From assembly GCF_014284335.1 (NCBI RefSeq), contig NZ_JACOGF010000003.1:248001-312000 (forward strand): 64,000 nt of DNA. The letters are read 5' to 3'. Positions 43,308-51,108 of this stretch are shown piece after piece. Source of the stretch: Undibacterium hunanense. Lineage in GTDB: Bacteria; Pseudomonadota; Gammaproteobacteria; Burkholderiales; Burkholderiaceae_D. The first letter of the stretch is position 1, and every line of letters starts with the position of its first letter. The position numbers were made by a program, and so were the translations under genes. The notes beneath the pieces are model-generated. The model saw nothing but the letters and a program-made list of their open reading frames with translations. It ran no database searches and was not told where the DNA came from.

Positions 43308-44351
43308 TCAGCCTATCCCAAGCAGTTTGATCAAGGCGAAACTCACTGCTGCCAACACCAGTAAGGACAGAATAACGACCGCCGCAACGCGGCCACCGGC
43401 ATGCATGACCGAGCGGGCATCGACCCCAAGTCCCAGTGCTGCCATAGACATGATGGTAAAGAAGTTTGCGGCCACGTGTGCTGGCGCAATAGCAGCTTCA
43501 GGAATCAACCTCAAAGAACGCAAGCTCATTAACAGCAAAAACCCCACGATGAACCAGGGCACCATATGCGATAGTGAAGGCCGGCGCGCACCTCCGTTTC
43601 GCCCCAGCAGTGACAATACCAGCACTACTGGTCCCAGCATCAACACACGCACCAGCTTGACCAGGGTGCCGATATGGACGCTACCCAACGAGACAGCGCC
43701 AGTCGCGGCCAATACTTGCGGCACGGCATAGACAGTTAGCCCGGCAAATACGCCAAACTGCAAGGGTGAAAACGACAATACCGATATCAGCAGTGGCAAC
43801 ACCAGCACCACGACAACACCCAACACTGCAGTGAAAGCAATCGCTGCCGCAACATCTTCACCATCAGCATCAATCACTGGAGCAACTGCGGCAATGGCGG
43901 AATTGCCACAGATAGAATTGCCACAGGCAATCAAAATAGCCATCTTGCGTGGCAGCCCAAAGCTGCGCCCAATAATAAAACTGAGCATAATTACAATGGC
44001 CACAACTGCCGCGATACCGACTATCAGTTCCGCGCCATTTTCAAACAGCGAGCTGGCGCTGACGGTGGCACCCAGCAGCAGCACGGCAATCTCCAGCAAT
44101 AATTTCGCACCGGCTTGAATGCCAGGCTCGAAACGCGCATCGAGACGATAAAAAGTCCGTATGCCTGTTCCCTGCAGAATCGCCAGGACCAGGCTTTCCA
44201 GCCAGGCGCGCCCAAAAACTGCACTTTCCAAACCTTCCAGCGCGTACGCACAGGCAGTGACAAGAGTACACAGTGCCAATCCTGGCAAAGCAGCCCGCAG
44301 CACATATAATTTTTGCCTGATCATTTGTCGTTCCCGATACCACGAATTCAA
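43308..44351 (-). CDS. YeiH/UPF0324-type putative sulfate exporter family membrane protein
   Basis: The 347-residue polytopic inner membrane protein has about ten hydrophobic segments. Family motifs visible are EIAVLLLGATVSASSLF, IACGNSICGNSAIAAVAPVI and MAALGLGVDARSV. Related proteins are annotated as putative sulfate exporters, but transport has been shown for few. It is divergent from a LysR regulator 80 bp away, the same arrangement as yeiH/yeiE. The nearby sulfatase would release sulfate, which makes an export role attractive but unproven. The start could also be the internal Met at residue 10. Confidence 0.87.
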   Translation of the reverse strand: MNSWYRERQMIRQKLYVLRAALPGLALCTLVTACAYALEGLESAVFGRAWLESLVLAILQGTGIRTFYRLDARFEPGIQAGAKLLLEIAVLLLGATVSASSLFENGAELIVGIAAVVAIVIMLSFIIGRSFGLPRKMAILIACGNSICGNSAIAAVAPVIDADGEDVAAAIAFTAVLGVVVVLVLPLLISVLSFSPLQFGVFAGLTVYAVPQVLAATGAVSLGSVHIGTLVKLVRVLMLGPVVLVLSLLGRNGGARRPSLSHMVPWFIVGFLLLMSLRSLRLIPEAAIAPAHVAANFFTIMSMAALGLGVDARSVMHAGGRVAAVVILSLLVLAAVSFALIKLLGIG

Positions 44352-44369
44352 TGACGCAATTATCGAGTC

Positions 44370-44385
44370 GACAGATCATTCTGTC
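44370..44385. promoter_or_regulatory. Palindrome between divergent YeiH and LysR genes
   Basis: GACAGA-TCAT-TCTGTC is a perfect 16-bp inverted repeat 18 bases before the YeiH start and 46 bases before the LysR start. It is a likely regulator site or part of the divergent promoters. Confidence 0.5.
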
Positions 44386-44431
44386 TATTTTACAATTTCG
44401 CATAATTCATTAAATAAATTCGAACGATAAA

Positions 44432-45319
44432 ATGACACTGGAACAGTTACGCATCTTCGTAGAAGTCGCCGAACGGCAGCACCTGACTCAGGCAGCGGCC
44501 GTGTTGGCGTTAACGCCTTCAGCAGTCAGCGCCTCCATCAAGGTACTGGAAGAGCGCTACGGCACGCCATTGTTCAATCGCGTAGGACGTCGCATTGAGA
44601 TCAGTGAAGCAGGCCTGGCCTTTCTGGTAGAGGCACGACGTACTCTCGCCAGCGCTCGTGCCGCCGAATTGACGCTGGCCGAACTGGGTGGATTGAAGCG
44701 TGGCACGCTGACGATACAGGCCAGCCAGACCATAGCAAGCTATTGGCTTCCCCAATTTTTGGTGCAGTTTCGTCAAACCTACCCGGCAATTGGCCTCAGC
44801 ATCACTGTAGACAACACCTACAATGTGGCCCAGGCGGTCGCTCAGGGGATTGCCGATCTGGGTTTTGTGGAGGGTGAGATTGATGAACCCGCTCTGTCGG
44901 TCGAAACCGTGGGACAAGACCGGCTGTTGACCGTGGTTGCCCCCAATCATCCCTGGGCATCTGGCAAGGCACTGAAGCCAAAAGATCTGATTGCAGCCCA
45001 GTGGATACTGCGCGAGGAAGGTTCAGGCACCCGTTCTGCCTTCGAATCCGCACTAGCGTCACAAGGCGTTTCCATCACGACCTTACAGGTCGCACTGTCC
45101 CTGCCATCGAATGAGGCAGTACGCTCGGCCATCATGGCAGGCACATTTGCCACCGTCATGTCAGAACTGGTGGTCGCTTCACATCTGCAGGCTGGCTTGC
45201 TTGCAAAAGCAAATTTTCAACTGCCAGCACGCAACTTCCAGATGCTCAGACACCAGGAACGCTACAAGAGCAAGGCTTCGATGGCATTGGAACAGTTGAT
45301 CTGGGCGTCGAGTACCTAG
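44432..45319 (+). CDS. LysR family transcriptional regulator (YeiE/CysB-like position)
   Basis: The 295-residue protein has an N-terminal winged helix (MTLEQLRIFVEVAERQHLTQAAAVLALTPSAVSASIKVLEE). The periplasmic-binding-like effector domain includes GTLTIQASQTIASYWLPQFL and ILREEGSGTRSAFE, a signature of the CysB/YeiE/CbbR group. It is divergent from the YeiH-type transporter and very probably regulates it. In other bacteria this pairing responds to sulfur anions; here that is inference. Confidence 0.9.
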   Translation: MTLEQLRIFVEVAERQHLTQAAAVLALTPSAVSASIKVLEERYGTPLFNRVGRRIEISEAGLAFLVEARRTLASARAAELTLAELGGLKRGTLTIQASQTIASYWLPQFLVQFRQTYPAIGLSITVDNTYNVAQAVAQGIADLGFVEGEIDEPALSVETVGQDRLLTVVAPNHPWASGKALKPKDLIAAQWILREEGSGTRSAFESALASQGVSITTLQVALSLPSNEAVRSAIMAGTFATVMSELVVASHLQAGLLAKANFQLPARNFQMLRHQERYKSKASMALEQLIWASST

Positions 45320-45339
45320 GTTTTATTGATTTGGCGAAC

Positions 45340-46323
45340 TCATGGCGACAAGGCAAATTCCCGCCCCAAAAATTCACTCATCGCATTCACCGTCGGCTCC
45401 AGCCAGGGATCAAACAACCAGAAACTGTGCGGCGTATCCGGTAGCAGCACCACTCCCGTTGCTATGCCTAGTGCAGTCATCTTCTGCACCATCTCTTCCC
45501 GGCCCAGGCTGAAACGCTTCTGAGCACTGCCGATAAACAGGATGGGAGGCGTATTCTTGCCGACATGGCTGAGCGGAGATGCTTCTTTCCATAATTCTGT
45601 TTTCTCGGCATAGGTACCGCCAAACCAGGCACCAGCTGATGATGGCTTCTTGGCAGGGTCATCTTCGTAATGACGTGCCTGTTCCGATGTAAAGTCGGAC
45701 AAGCCATCGATATTGATAATGGCCTGCACAGCACTGGATACCTGACTGTGCTGTGCCTGCGGATCAAACTTTGGCACGCCATTGGTCACACCCACCAGCG
45801 CAGCAATCTGACCGCCTGCCGAACCGCCGGCCACGGCGATATAACCGGAGTCGATGTGGTATTCAGACGCATGTGAACGCATCCAGCGTATTGCCGCCTT
45901 CACATCATGTATTGCAGCAGGGTATGGTGCCTCTGCCGACAATCTGTAACTGATGGCAGCCGCGATGTACCCGAGCCCAGCCAGGCGTATGGCCATGGCC
46001 GCCAGATTTTCCCTGGACCCTGAACGCCAGCCGCCGCCATGTACCAGCACAATGCCTGGCAAGGCTTTTGCCGGTGTCCGGGCAGGCATGAACAAGTCCA
46101 GTTGCAAATCCATGTCACCATAGCTGACATACGAAATATCTTTGATGACTTTGATGGATGCAGGCGCTGTCTGGTTGGCAATCTGTATAAAAGGATAAGT
46201 AGCGACCAGCTTTTGGTAAGTGGAGGCAGCCGTATAAACATTATCTGCCGTCACTGGCTTACCCGGGGTAGCACAGGCAAGCAGTAGAATTACAGCACAA
46301 AACATGACCAGAATTGATTTCAA
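45340..46323 (-). CDS. Alpha/beta hydrolase (esterase) lipoprotein
   Basis: The 327-residue protein has a lipoprotein signal (ILLLACATPG, with the cysteine of LLAC as the likely lipidation site). The alpha/beta hydrolase core has the oxyanion motif LVHGGGWRSGS and the nucleophile elbow VAGGSAGGQIA. A catalytic Asp is probable in GLSDF or GSAQ, and the His is in PDTPHSFWLF. This is the hormone-sensitive-lipase/BD-FAE-like esterase class. Its position beside the pectin island suggests removal of acetyl or feruloyl groups from pectic polymers, but nothing in the sequence fixes the substrate. It is convergent with the LysR gene. Confidence 0.85.
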   Translation of the reverse strand: MKSILVMFCAVILLLACATPGKPVTADNVYTAASTYQKLVATYPFIQIANQTAPASIKVIKDISYVSYGDMDLQLDLFMPARTPAKALPGIVLVHGGGWRSGSRENLAAMAIRLAGLGYIAAAISYRLSAEAPYPAAIHDVKAAIRWMRSHASEYHIDSGYIAVAGGSAGGQIAALVGVTNGVPKFDPQAQHSQVSSAVQAIINIDGLSDFTSEQARHYEDDPAKKPSSAGAWFGGTYAEKTELWKEASPLSHVGKNTPPILFIGSAQKRFSLGREEMVQKMTALGIATGVVLLPDTPHSFWLFDPWLEPTVNAMSEFLGREFALSP

Positions 46324-46413
46324 GCTCCACTCCCCCGTGTCTGCCTCTTGCAGGCAGGGTAATTTCCCTGTCTACAGGATTACAGTCAGGAATTATCCCA
46401 TAATCAAATAATA

Positions 46414-46470
46414 ATTGGCTAGTCCACATTGCATTATTGGACAGGCCAATTTAGAATGGTCTGGCCAATT
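46414..46470. promoter_or_regulatory. Three TTGG-N5-CCAA operator boxes upstream of the pectin genes
   Basis: The boxes are TTGGCTAGTCCAC (from 46415), ATTGGACAGGCCAAT (46436-46450) and AATGGTCTGGCCAATT (46455-46470), with centres about 19-23 bp apart, near two helical turns. They share the TTGG-N5-CCAA form found at 54487 and 57907. GntR/FadR-family regulators of hexuronate pathways bind sites of this type. Confidence 0.65.
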
Positions 46471-46532
46471 AAAATCACAAAATTCAGGTATCTCATCAAA
46501 GAATGAAGAAAATACTTGTGCATGGAGACACC

Positions 46533-46660
46533 ATGATCACGCAGGAGCCTAGGCTCTACCGTATCGTGGCGCAAAAAACAGCAGAATTTATCCGGGATAT
46601 ATGTATCCGGGTAGTCGCACGTCGCCTGCTAGCAAGCACCCATACCTGGCTACAACATAA
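46533..46660 (+). pseudogene. Remnant of a GntR family regulator
   Basis: A good ribosome site (GGAGA) precedes an ATG. The first 20 codons (ITQEPRLYRIVAQKTAEFIRD) align with the N-terminus of the intact GntR protein at 40231 (TEPRLYKVVSSRIQELIRE). After that the similarity appears to continue in another frame (YPGSRTSPASK, like PGSRLPSERELA) and then stops. Only about 40 of 230 or more codons remain, so the gene is frameshifted and truncated. It sits where a local regulator of the pectin island would be expected. Confidence 0.55.
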
Positions 46661-46829
46661 AAAACCGCGAAAGCCCAGAAAGCCGGGCGCAATTCCCGGC
46701 ACTTCCCTCCCAGCACTCTTTTTCTTTGACAAGCCAGCGTCATGCCCAGGCGAACAAATCCGGACCAGCAATTTCCCTATATATTAAATAATACCTATCA
46801 TCTAACATCATTATCCCTGACAGGCCAAC

Positions 46830-48236
46830 ATGAAATTCAGCTCTTTTCTTATTAAAACGCTCGCAGCATCCCTGCTACTTTCTACCACGGCTTATGCAGA
46901 AGGACCTTACCGTAACAGAGACAACAAGGACCTGAAAGATGTCGGCGAAGGGACTTATCCCATCCCTTACCAAAAGCCTGACGTTGCCGAAATCACTGAA
47001 GCATTAAACCGCGTGCGTACCTATATGGATGCGGTCACCCCTACCCGTGTGGTGTTGAAGGGTAGCGGTACGGAAGTGACCGACTTCAGCAAACCAGTCG
47101 CCGATGCCATTTTTGAACCGGCCAAGGGTGACTTTGGCATCATGGTGTATGAAATGGGCGTGGTCCATGCCGGCTTGCTGAAAGCAGCAGAAGTGACGGG
47201 TGACAAGAAATTCACTGCAATGACTGAACGTCATTTACAGTTCTTCTCCAAAACCATGCCTTACTTTGATGCCCAGGAAAAGCAATTCCACCTGGAGCGC
47301 GCCAACAGCTTTGCCCGTTTCCTCGACCCGCGCTCGCTGGATGACAGTGGTTCCATGTGCGCAGCGCTGATCAGAGCGCGCTTTGCCAATGTCGGACCCG
47401 ACATGTCGAACATGATCAAGGTCTGTAGCAATTTCGTCTCCAAACAACAGTACAGGCTGGCTGACGGCACTCTGGCCAGAAAACGTCCACAGGCATCTTC
47501 ATTGTGGGCTGACGATATGTATATGGGTGTACCGGCACTGGCAGAAATGGGCCATCTGACCAAGGACCACGCCTATTTTGATGATGCTGTCAAAAACGTC
47601 CTGCAAATGTCTGCCTACATGTTCAACAAGCAGGCTGGCATCTATACCCATGGCTGGAACGCCAACAACCCGGATGCGCCTCGTTTTTACTGGGCGCGTG
47701 CCAACGGCTGGGCAGTGATGACCATGTCTGATCTGCTGGATGTATTGCCAAAAGATCACCCAGGTTACAGCAAGGTACTGAGCCAGTTGCGCCTCACCTT
47801 GCGCGGTATCGCAGAGTTGCAATCCGGCCAGGGTCTGTGGCACCAGATGCTGGACCGAAATGATTCTTACCTTGAAACCTCAGCCAGCGCCATGTTTGTG
47901 TATGTGATTGCGCATGCCATCAACCAGAACTGGATCAGCCCGACCACCTATGGCTCCATCGCCCAGGCCGGCTGGACTGCCTTGTCCACCCGCATCAATG
48001 CCAAGGGCCAGGTTGAAGGCACTTGCGTAGGCACGACCTTCGCCAGCGATCATGTGTATTACTACAACCGCCCTACCAGCGTGGATGCGCTGCATGGTTA
48101 CGGCCCGATGTTGCTGGCAGGTGCTGAAATGATCAAATTGTTGAAAAATCCATCTATTGAAATTCAGCACAAAGTGCGCACGTACCACTATCTGCCTGCT
48201 GGCAACAGCAAAACGGATTATCGTGAACACCCATAA
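46830..48236 (+). CDS. GH105/GH88-family unsaturated rhamnogalacturonyl/galacturonyl hydrolase, exported
   Basis: The 468-residue protein has a clear signal peptide (FLIKTLAASLLLSTTAYA), then an (alpha/alpha)6-barrel typical of YteR/GH105. SLWADDMYMGVPALAEMG contains the catalytic-Asp region, FYWARANGWAVMTMSDLLDVLPKDHPGY the second conserved block, and GLWHQMLDRNDSYLETSASAMFVY the third. These enzymes remove the unsaturated uronic acid left by polysaccharide lyases. Export to the periplasm would place it after TonB-dependent uptake. It is the first gene of an operon with the DUF4861 gene and lies downstream of three operator boxes. Confidence 0.9.
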   Translation: MKFSSFLIKTLAASLLLSTTAYAEGPYRNRDNKDLKDVGEGTYPIPYQKPDVAEITEALNRVRTYMDAVTPTRVVLKGSGTEVTDFSKPVADAIFEPAKGDFGIMVYEMGVVHAGLLKAAEVTGDKKFTAMTERHLQFFSKTMPYFDAQEKQFHLERANSFARFLDPRSLDDSGSMCAALIRARFANVGPDMSNMIKVCSNFVSKQQYRLADGTLARKRPQASSLWADDMYMGVPALAEMGHLTKDHAYFDDAVKNVLQMSAYMFNKQAGIYTHGWNANNPDAPRFYWARANGWAVMTMSDLLDVLPKDHPGYSKVLSQLRLTLRGIAELQSGQGLWHQMLDRNDSYLETSASAMFVYVIAHAINQNWISPTTYGSIAQAGWTALSTRINAKGQVEGTCVGTTFASDHVYYYNRPTSVDALHGYGPMLLAGAEMIKLLKNPSIEIQHKVRTYHYLPAGNSKTDYREHP

Positions 48237-48251
48237 TCTTGCAATCACACT

Positions 48252-49496
48252 ATGGAATCCAAACCTATGAAACAGAATTTAAAGCAGACTCTGCGTCTTC
48301 TTGCCATTCCACTTGCCATGCTTGCTGCCGGTCTGGCCAGCGCTGCAGATAAACTGACGATACAGGTCAGTCATGATCTGAATGCAGCACGTCCATCGGA
48401 AACCATCACCCTGCCCTGGTCAGAAGTCAACAAGGCCTTGCCCGGTGCGCTGATACAGAGAATCGCCGTCAAGGATGCCAAGGGTAAAGTATTGGCACAC
48501 CAGGTAACCAATATTGCCCCCCTGTCGAAAGACCCCAAGGGAGAAGGTATCGCTTATGGTGAACTGATTTTTCAATATGACTTTGCCCCGGGTGAAAAAC
48601 AGGCCGTGTTCAGCGTAGAAAAAATCGATACCCTGGTACCGGTATTTGAATCCAAGGCATATGGACGCTACATCCCCGAAAGGCTGGATGACTTCGCCTG
48701 GGAAAATGACAAAATCGGCCACCGCACCTATGGACCGGCACTGGAAGCCCCAGCGCCTCCGGGCAGCAACAAGGAAGTCTTGCGCAGTAGCGGGCTGGAC
48801 ATCTGGTTCAAGCGCGTGCCCTACTCCATCGTTGATCGCTGGTACAACAAAGGCCATGACCATTACCACAAGGACGAAGGTGAAGGCATGGACATGTACA
48901 ACGTCGGCAGGTCACGCGGTTGCGGCGGCACCGGCATCTGGGATGGTCAGACCCTGTACACCAGCGCCAACTACTCCACCTGGAAAGTGATCGCCAATGG
49001 CCCGGTACGCACGGTATTTGAACTGTCCTACAGCAACTGGGATGCGGCTGGCGTCAAGGTATCCGAAGTCAAACGTTTCACTGTCGATGCCGGCCATTAT
49101 TTCGACCAGATAGAAAGTACCTTCACGTTCGCCGGACCGGCGCAATTGAAAGTCGCCCTGGGCCTGAATAAAACGCCGACCGACAAAGGTCAGAACCCTG
49201 TCATCAAACTGGCTAAAAATCAATCGAATCCATCCCTGACGCAATGGGTAGATCAATCCAGCAATGGTTCTATCGGCACTGCTATCATATTGCCGAATGC
49301 CGAAGGCTATGCCGAAGATAAGCTGAATGACATGATACTGGCGACGGTTTCATCGGACAAACCATTACGCTATTATGTAGGCGCTGCCTGGGACAGAGCC
49401 AGCCCTTACAACAGCGATGAAAAATGGCAAGCCTATGTCAAGGAAACAGCAGAAAGAATGCAACATCCTATCAAGATAAGCATAGGCAAGTCCTGA
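48252..49496 (+). CDS. DUF4861 family exported protein
   Basis: The 414-residue protein has a signal peptide (LLAIPLAMLAAGLASA) and a DUF4861 fold: KAYGRYIPERLDDFAWENDKIGHRTYGPAL, WFKRVPYSIVDRWYNKGHDHYHKDEGEGMDMYNVG and a late strand-rich part. The many His and acidic residues in that central block suggest a catalytic or metal site. Family members sit next to GH105 genes in pectin and ulvan loci and may be lyases or hydrolases on modified uronides; biochemical roles are poorly defined. Starts at 48252 or 48267 are both possible. A strong terminator follows. Confidence 0.8.
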   Translation: MESKPMKQNLKQTLRLLAIPLAMLAAGLASAADKLTIQVSHDLNAARPSETITLPWSEVNKALPGALIQRIAVKDAKGKVLAHQVTNIAPLSKDPKGEGIAYGELIFQYDFAPGEKQAVFSVEKIDTLVPVFESKAYGRYIPERLDDFAWENDKIGHRTYGPALEAPAPPGSNKEVLRSSGLDIWFKRVPYSIVDRWYNKGHDHYHKDEGEGMDMYNVGRSRGCGGTGIWDGQTLYTSANYSTWKVIANGPVRTVFELSYSNWDAAGVKVSEVKRFTVDAGHYFDQIESTFTFAGPAQLKVALGLNKTPTDKGQNPVIKLAKNQSNPSLTQWVDQSSNGSIGTAIILPNAEGYAEDKLNDMILATVSSDKPLRYYVGAAWDRASPYNSDEKWQAYVKETAERMQHPIKISIGKS

Positions 49497-49512
49497 TAAC
49501 AGCGTAGCTGAC

Positions 49513-49545
49513 ATGCCCGGTAGCGAATTGCTCGCTACCGGGCAT
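49513..49545. terminator. Strong bidirectional terminator between GH105 operon and pectate lyase
   Basis: A perfect 14-bp stem (ATGCCCGGTAGCGA / TCGCTACCGGGCAT) with a 5-base loop is followed by TTTTCATTTG. It lies between convergent genes. Confidence 0.85.
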
Positions 49546-49596
49546 TTTCATTTGTTTCAACGTTTGTTTCGCTTGCCCGGAAGATCAAAGATCAAG

Positions 49597-50997
49597 CTAT
49601 TTACGTTTGCGTGGCTGCGGATAGATGCCAGATCTGGGTTCCATGTTATCCATGCCCCACTCAGCGTCAACAAAGGGCGCATGTACTTCATTTTGTTTGG
49701 GATAGCCACTGACTTCATTTTCATCGTTGATGATTTTGCCCTGACCTTCAGCGACGAAATATAAAACACGGGTATCATCTGCATCCCTGTCCCAGGGCCT
49801 GGCACCAGCATATTGCAGCAAATATTTTTCTACATCATGTGAAGGCATGACAGCAATGCCGGCAGGCCAGGCAACCGGCTCGCTCATGCTGATCAGTTTG
49901 GCCTGGGTTTCGCCATACCGCCCAAACAGTGGCAAAGGCATACCATATTTGTCAACCGCCGTATTGTCTTTGGCATAGTATTCAAGATCACCATCACCAC
50001 CCAGTGTCATGAAAGGCAGCTTGCCTTTGGTCGACAGGCCGCCCCGCATGACATTGCCAACCGCACTCAACTGCCCATTCTGATAAGCATGTGTGCCCCA
50101 CTCCAGTGCCATCAGGTTGTAATGAATTGCCCGCCGCCCCGGATCATAGATCAGGTTATTGATGACAGAACCACGCACGCCACCCTTGAACAAGGGATTG
50201 CGTTCTACATTGTGGGCAAAGATGTTGCGATAAAAAAGAATATTGGTGACATTGTCATGCACCAGTGAACCCTTGGAATGCTCTCCCTTGGAATGACTGG
50301 CCTCCGCCAGCCCCTCCGCCGCCAGGTTATAAGAAAAGGTGACGTTGTAACTGGTCCCCTTGCGCCATTCTTCTGGTGTATTGCCGTTAAAGCGCGGGCC
50401 GGATGCTGACATGTTTTCATCTATCGCCCAGCTAAAACTGCAATGATCGACGATGACATCGTGGGCTGATGAAGTTGAGAATGCATCTTCTTCCCAGCCG
50501 CTGCGTTTGGGTTGTCCGTCAACACCGGTACGCACACGCAGATGCCGGATGATGGCATCGTGACCGCGCACAATCAGGCCACCACGAATAATCGTGATAC
50601 CCGGCGACGGTGCCGTCTGCCCAGCGATCGTGATAAAAGGTTCGCGTATGGTCAATGTTGAGCGCTTCAGGTCAATCACACCACCCACTTCAAACACCAC
50701 GATGCGTGGCCCAGCAGTTTCTATCGCTTCCTTCAGGGACCCCGGTCCATCGGCATTCAGATTCGTCACCCGGATAATTTTGCCGCCACGCCCACCCGGC
50801 GTTTGTGCAGCCCAGCCAACCGCACCAGGGAAGCTTGCATGTGCAGTATCTACCACTGCCGCTACTTGCGGCGCAGCCTGGGCCTGTAATGACTGCAGAC
50901 TGATGAGACAGGCAAGCGCAAGACAGCCAAGCGCAATAAAGCGACGAACAGTACTGCAAGCATTGCTACAAATAGCATTAGAAATAAGTCTGGACAT
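49597..50997 (-). CDS. Pectate lyase, polysaccharide lyase family 1 (first copy)
   Basis: The 466-residue exported protein has a hydrophobic signal segment (FIALGCLALACLISLQSLQA, cleavage near AQAAP). It forms a right-handed beta-helix: GGRGGKIIRVTNLNADGPGSLKEAI, VVFEVGGVIDL, ITIAGQTAPSPGITI, VIVDHCSFSWAIDE and RNPLFKGGVRGSVINN. The last carries the Arg/Asn pattern of the PL1 active site. It belongs to the PL1 branch common in Bacteroidota and plant-associated bacteria, and is longer than classic Pel enzymes. It cleaves polygalacturonate by beta-elimination with calcium. It has no close operon partner; the TonB receptor gene lies upstream in the same direction, 111 bp away. Confidence 0.88.
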   Translation of the reverse strand: MSRLISNAICSNACSTVRRFIALGCLALACLISLQSLQAQAAPQVAAVVDTAHASFPGAVGWAAQTPGGRGGKIIRVTNLNADGPGSLKEAIETAGPRIVVFEVGGVIDLKRSTLTIREPFITIAGQTAPSPGITIIRGGLIVRGHDAIIRHLRVRTGVDGQPKRSGWEEDAFSTSSAHDVIVDHCSFSWAIDENMSASGPRFNGNTPEEWRKGTSYNVTFSYNLAAEGLAEASHSKGEHSKGSLVHDNVTNILFYRNIFAHNVERNPLFKGGVRGSVINNLIYDPGRRAIHYNLMALEWGTHAYQNGQLSAVGNVMRGGLSTKGKLPFMTLGGDGDLEYYAKDNTAVDKYGMPLPLFGRYGETQAKLISMSEPVAWPAGIAVMPSHDVEKYLLQYAGARPWDRDADDTRVLYFVAEGQGKIINDENEVSGYPKQNEVHAPFVDAEWGMDNMEPRSGIYPQPRKRK

Positions 50998-51108
50998 GAA
51001 TTGTCGGTATCCAATAAGGGTAAATCAATCACTGATAAACGTAAAACAGACTTGCGGAATACACTCCGCAAGTCTGCTAGCAACATGACTACATATAGCT
51101 GATTTTAT

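Larger units (their letters stand above)
46324..46829. other. Regulatory region upstream of the GH105 gene
   Basis: 506 bases lie between divergent esterase and GH105 genes. They hold three operator-like boxes (46414-46470), a GntR-regulator stub with its own ribosome site (46533 onward), a GCCGGG/CCCGGC hairpin at 46682-46700, and a short AT-rich promoter-like zone at 46760-46800. A CAGG ribosome site precedes the GH105 start. Confidence 0.6.
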
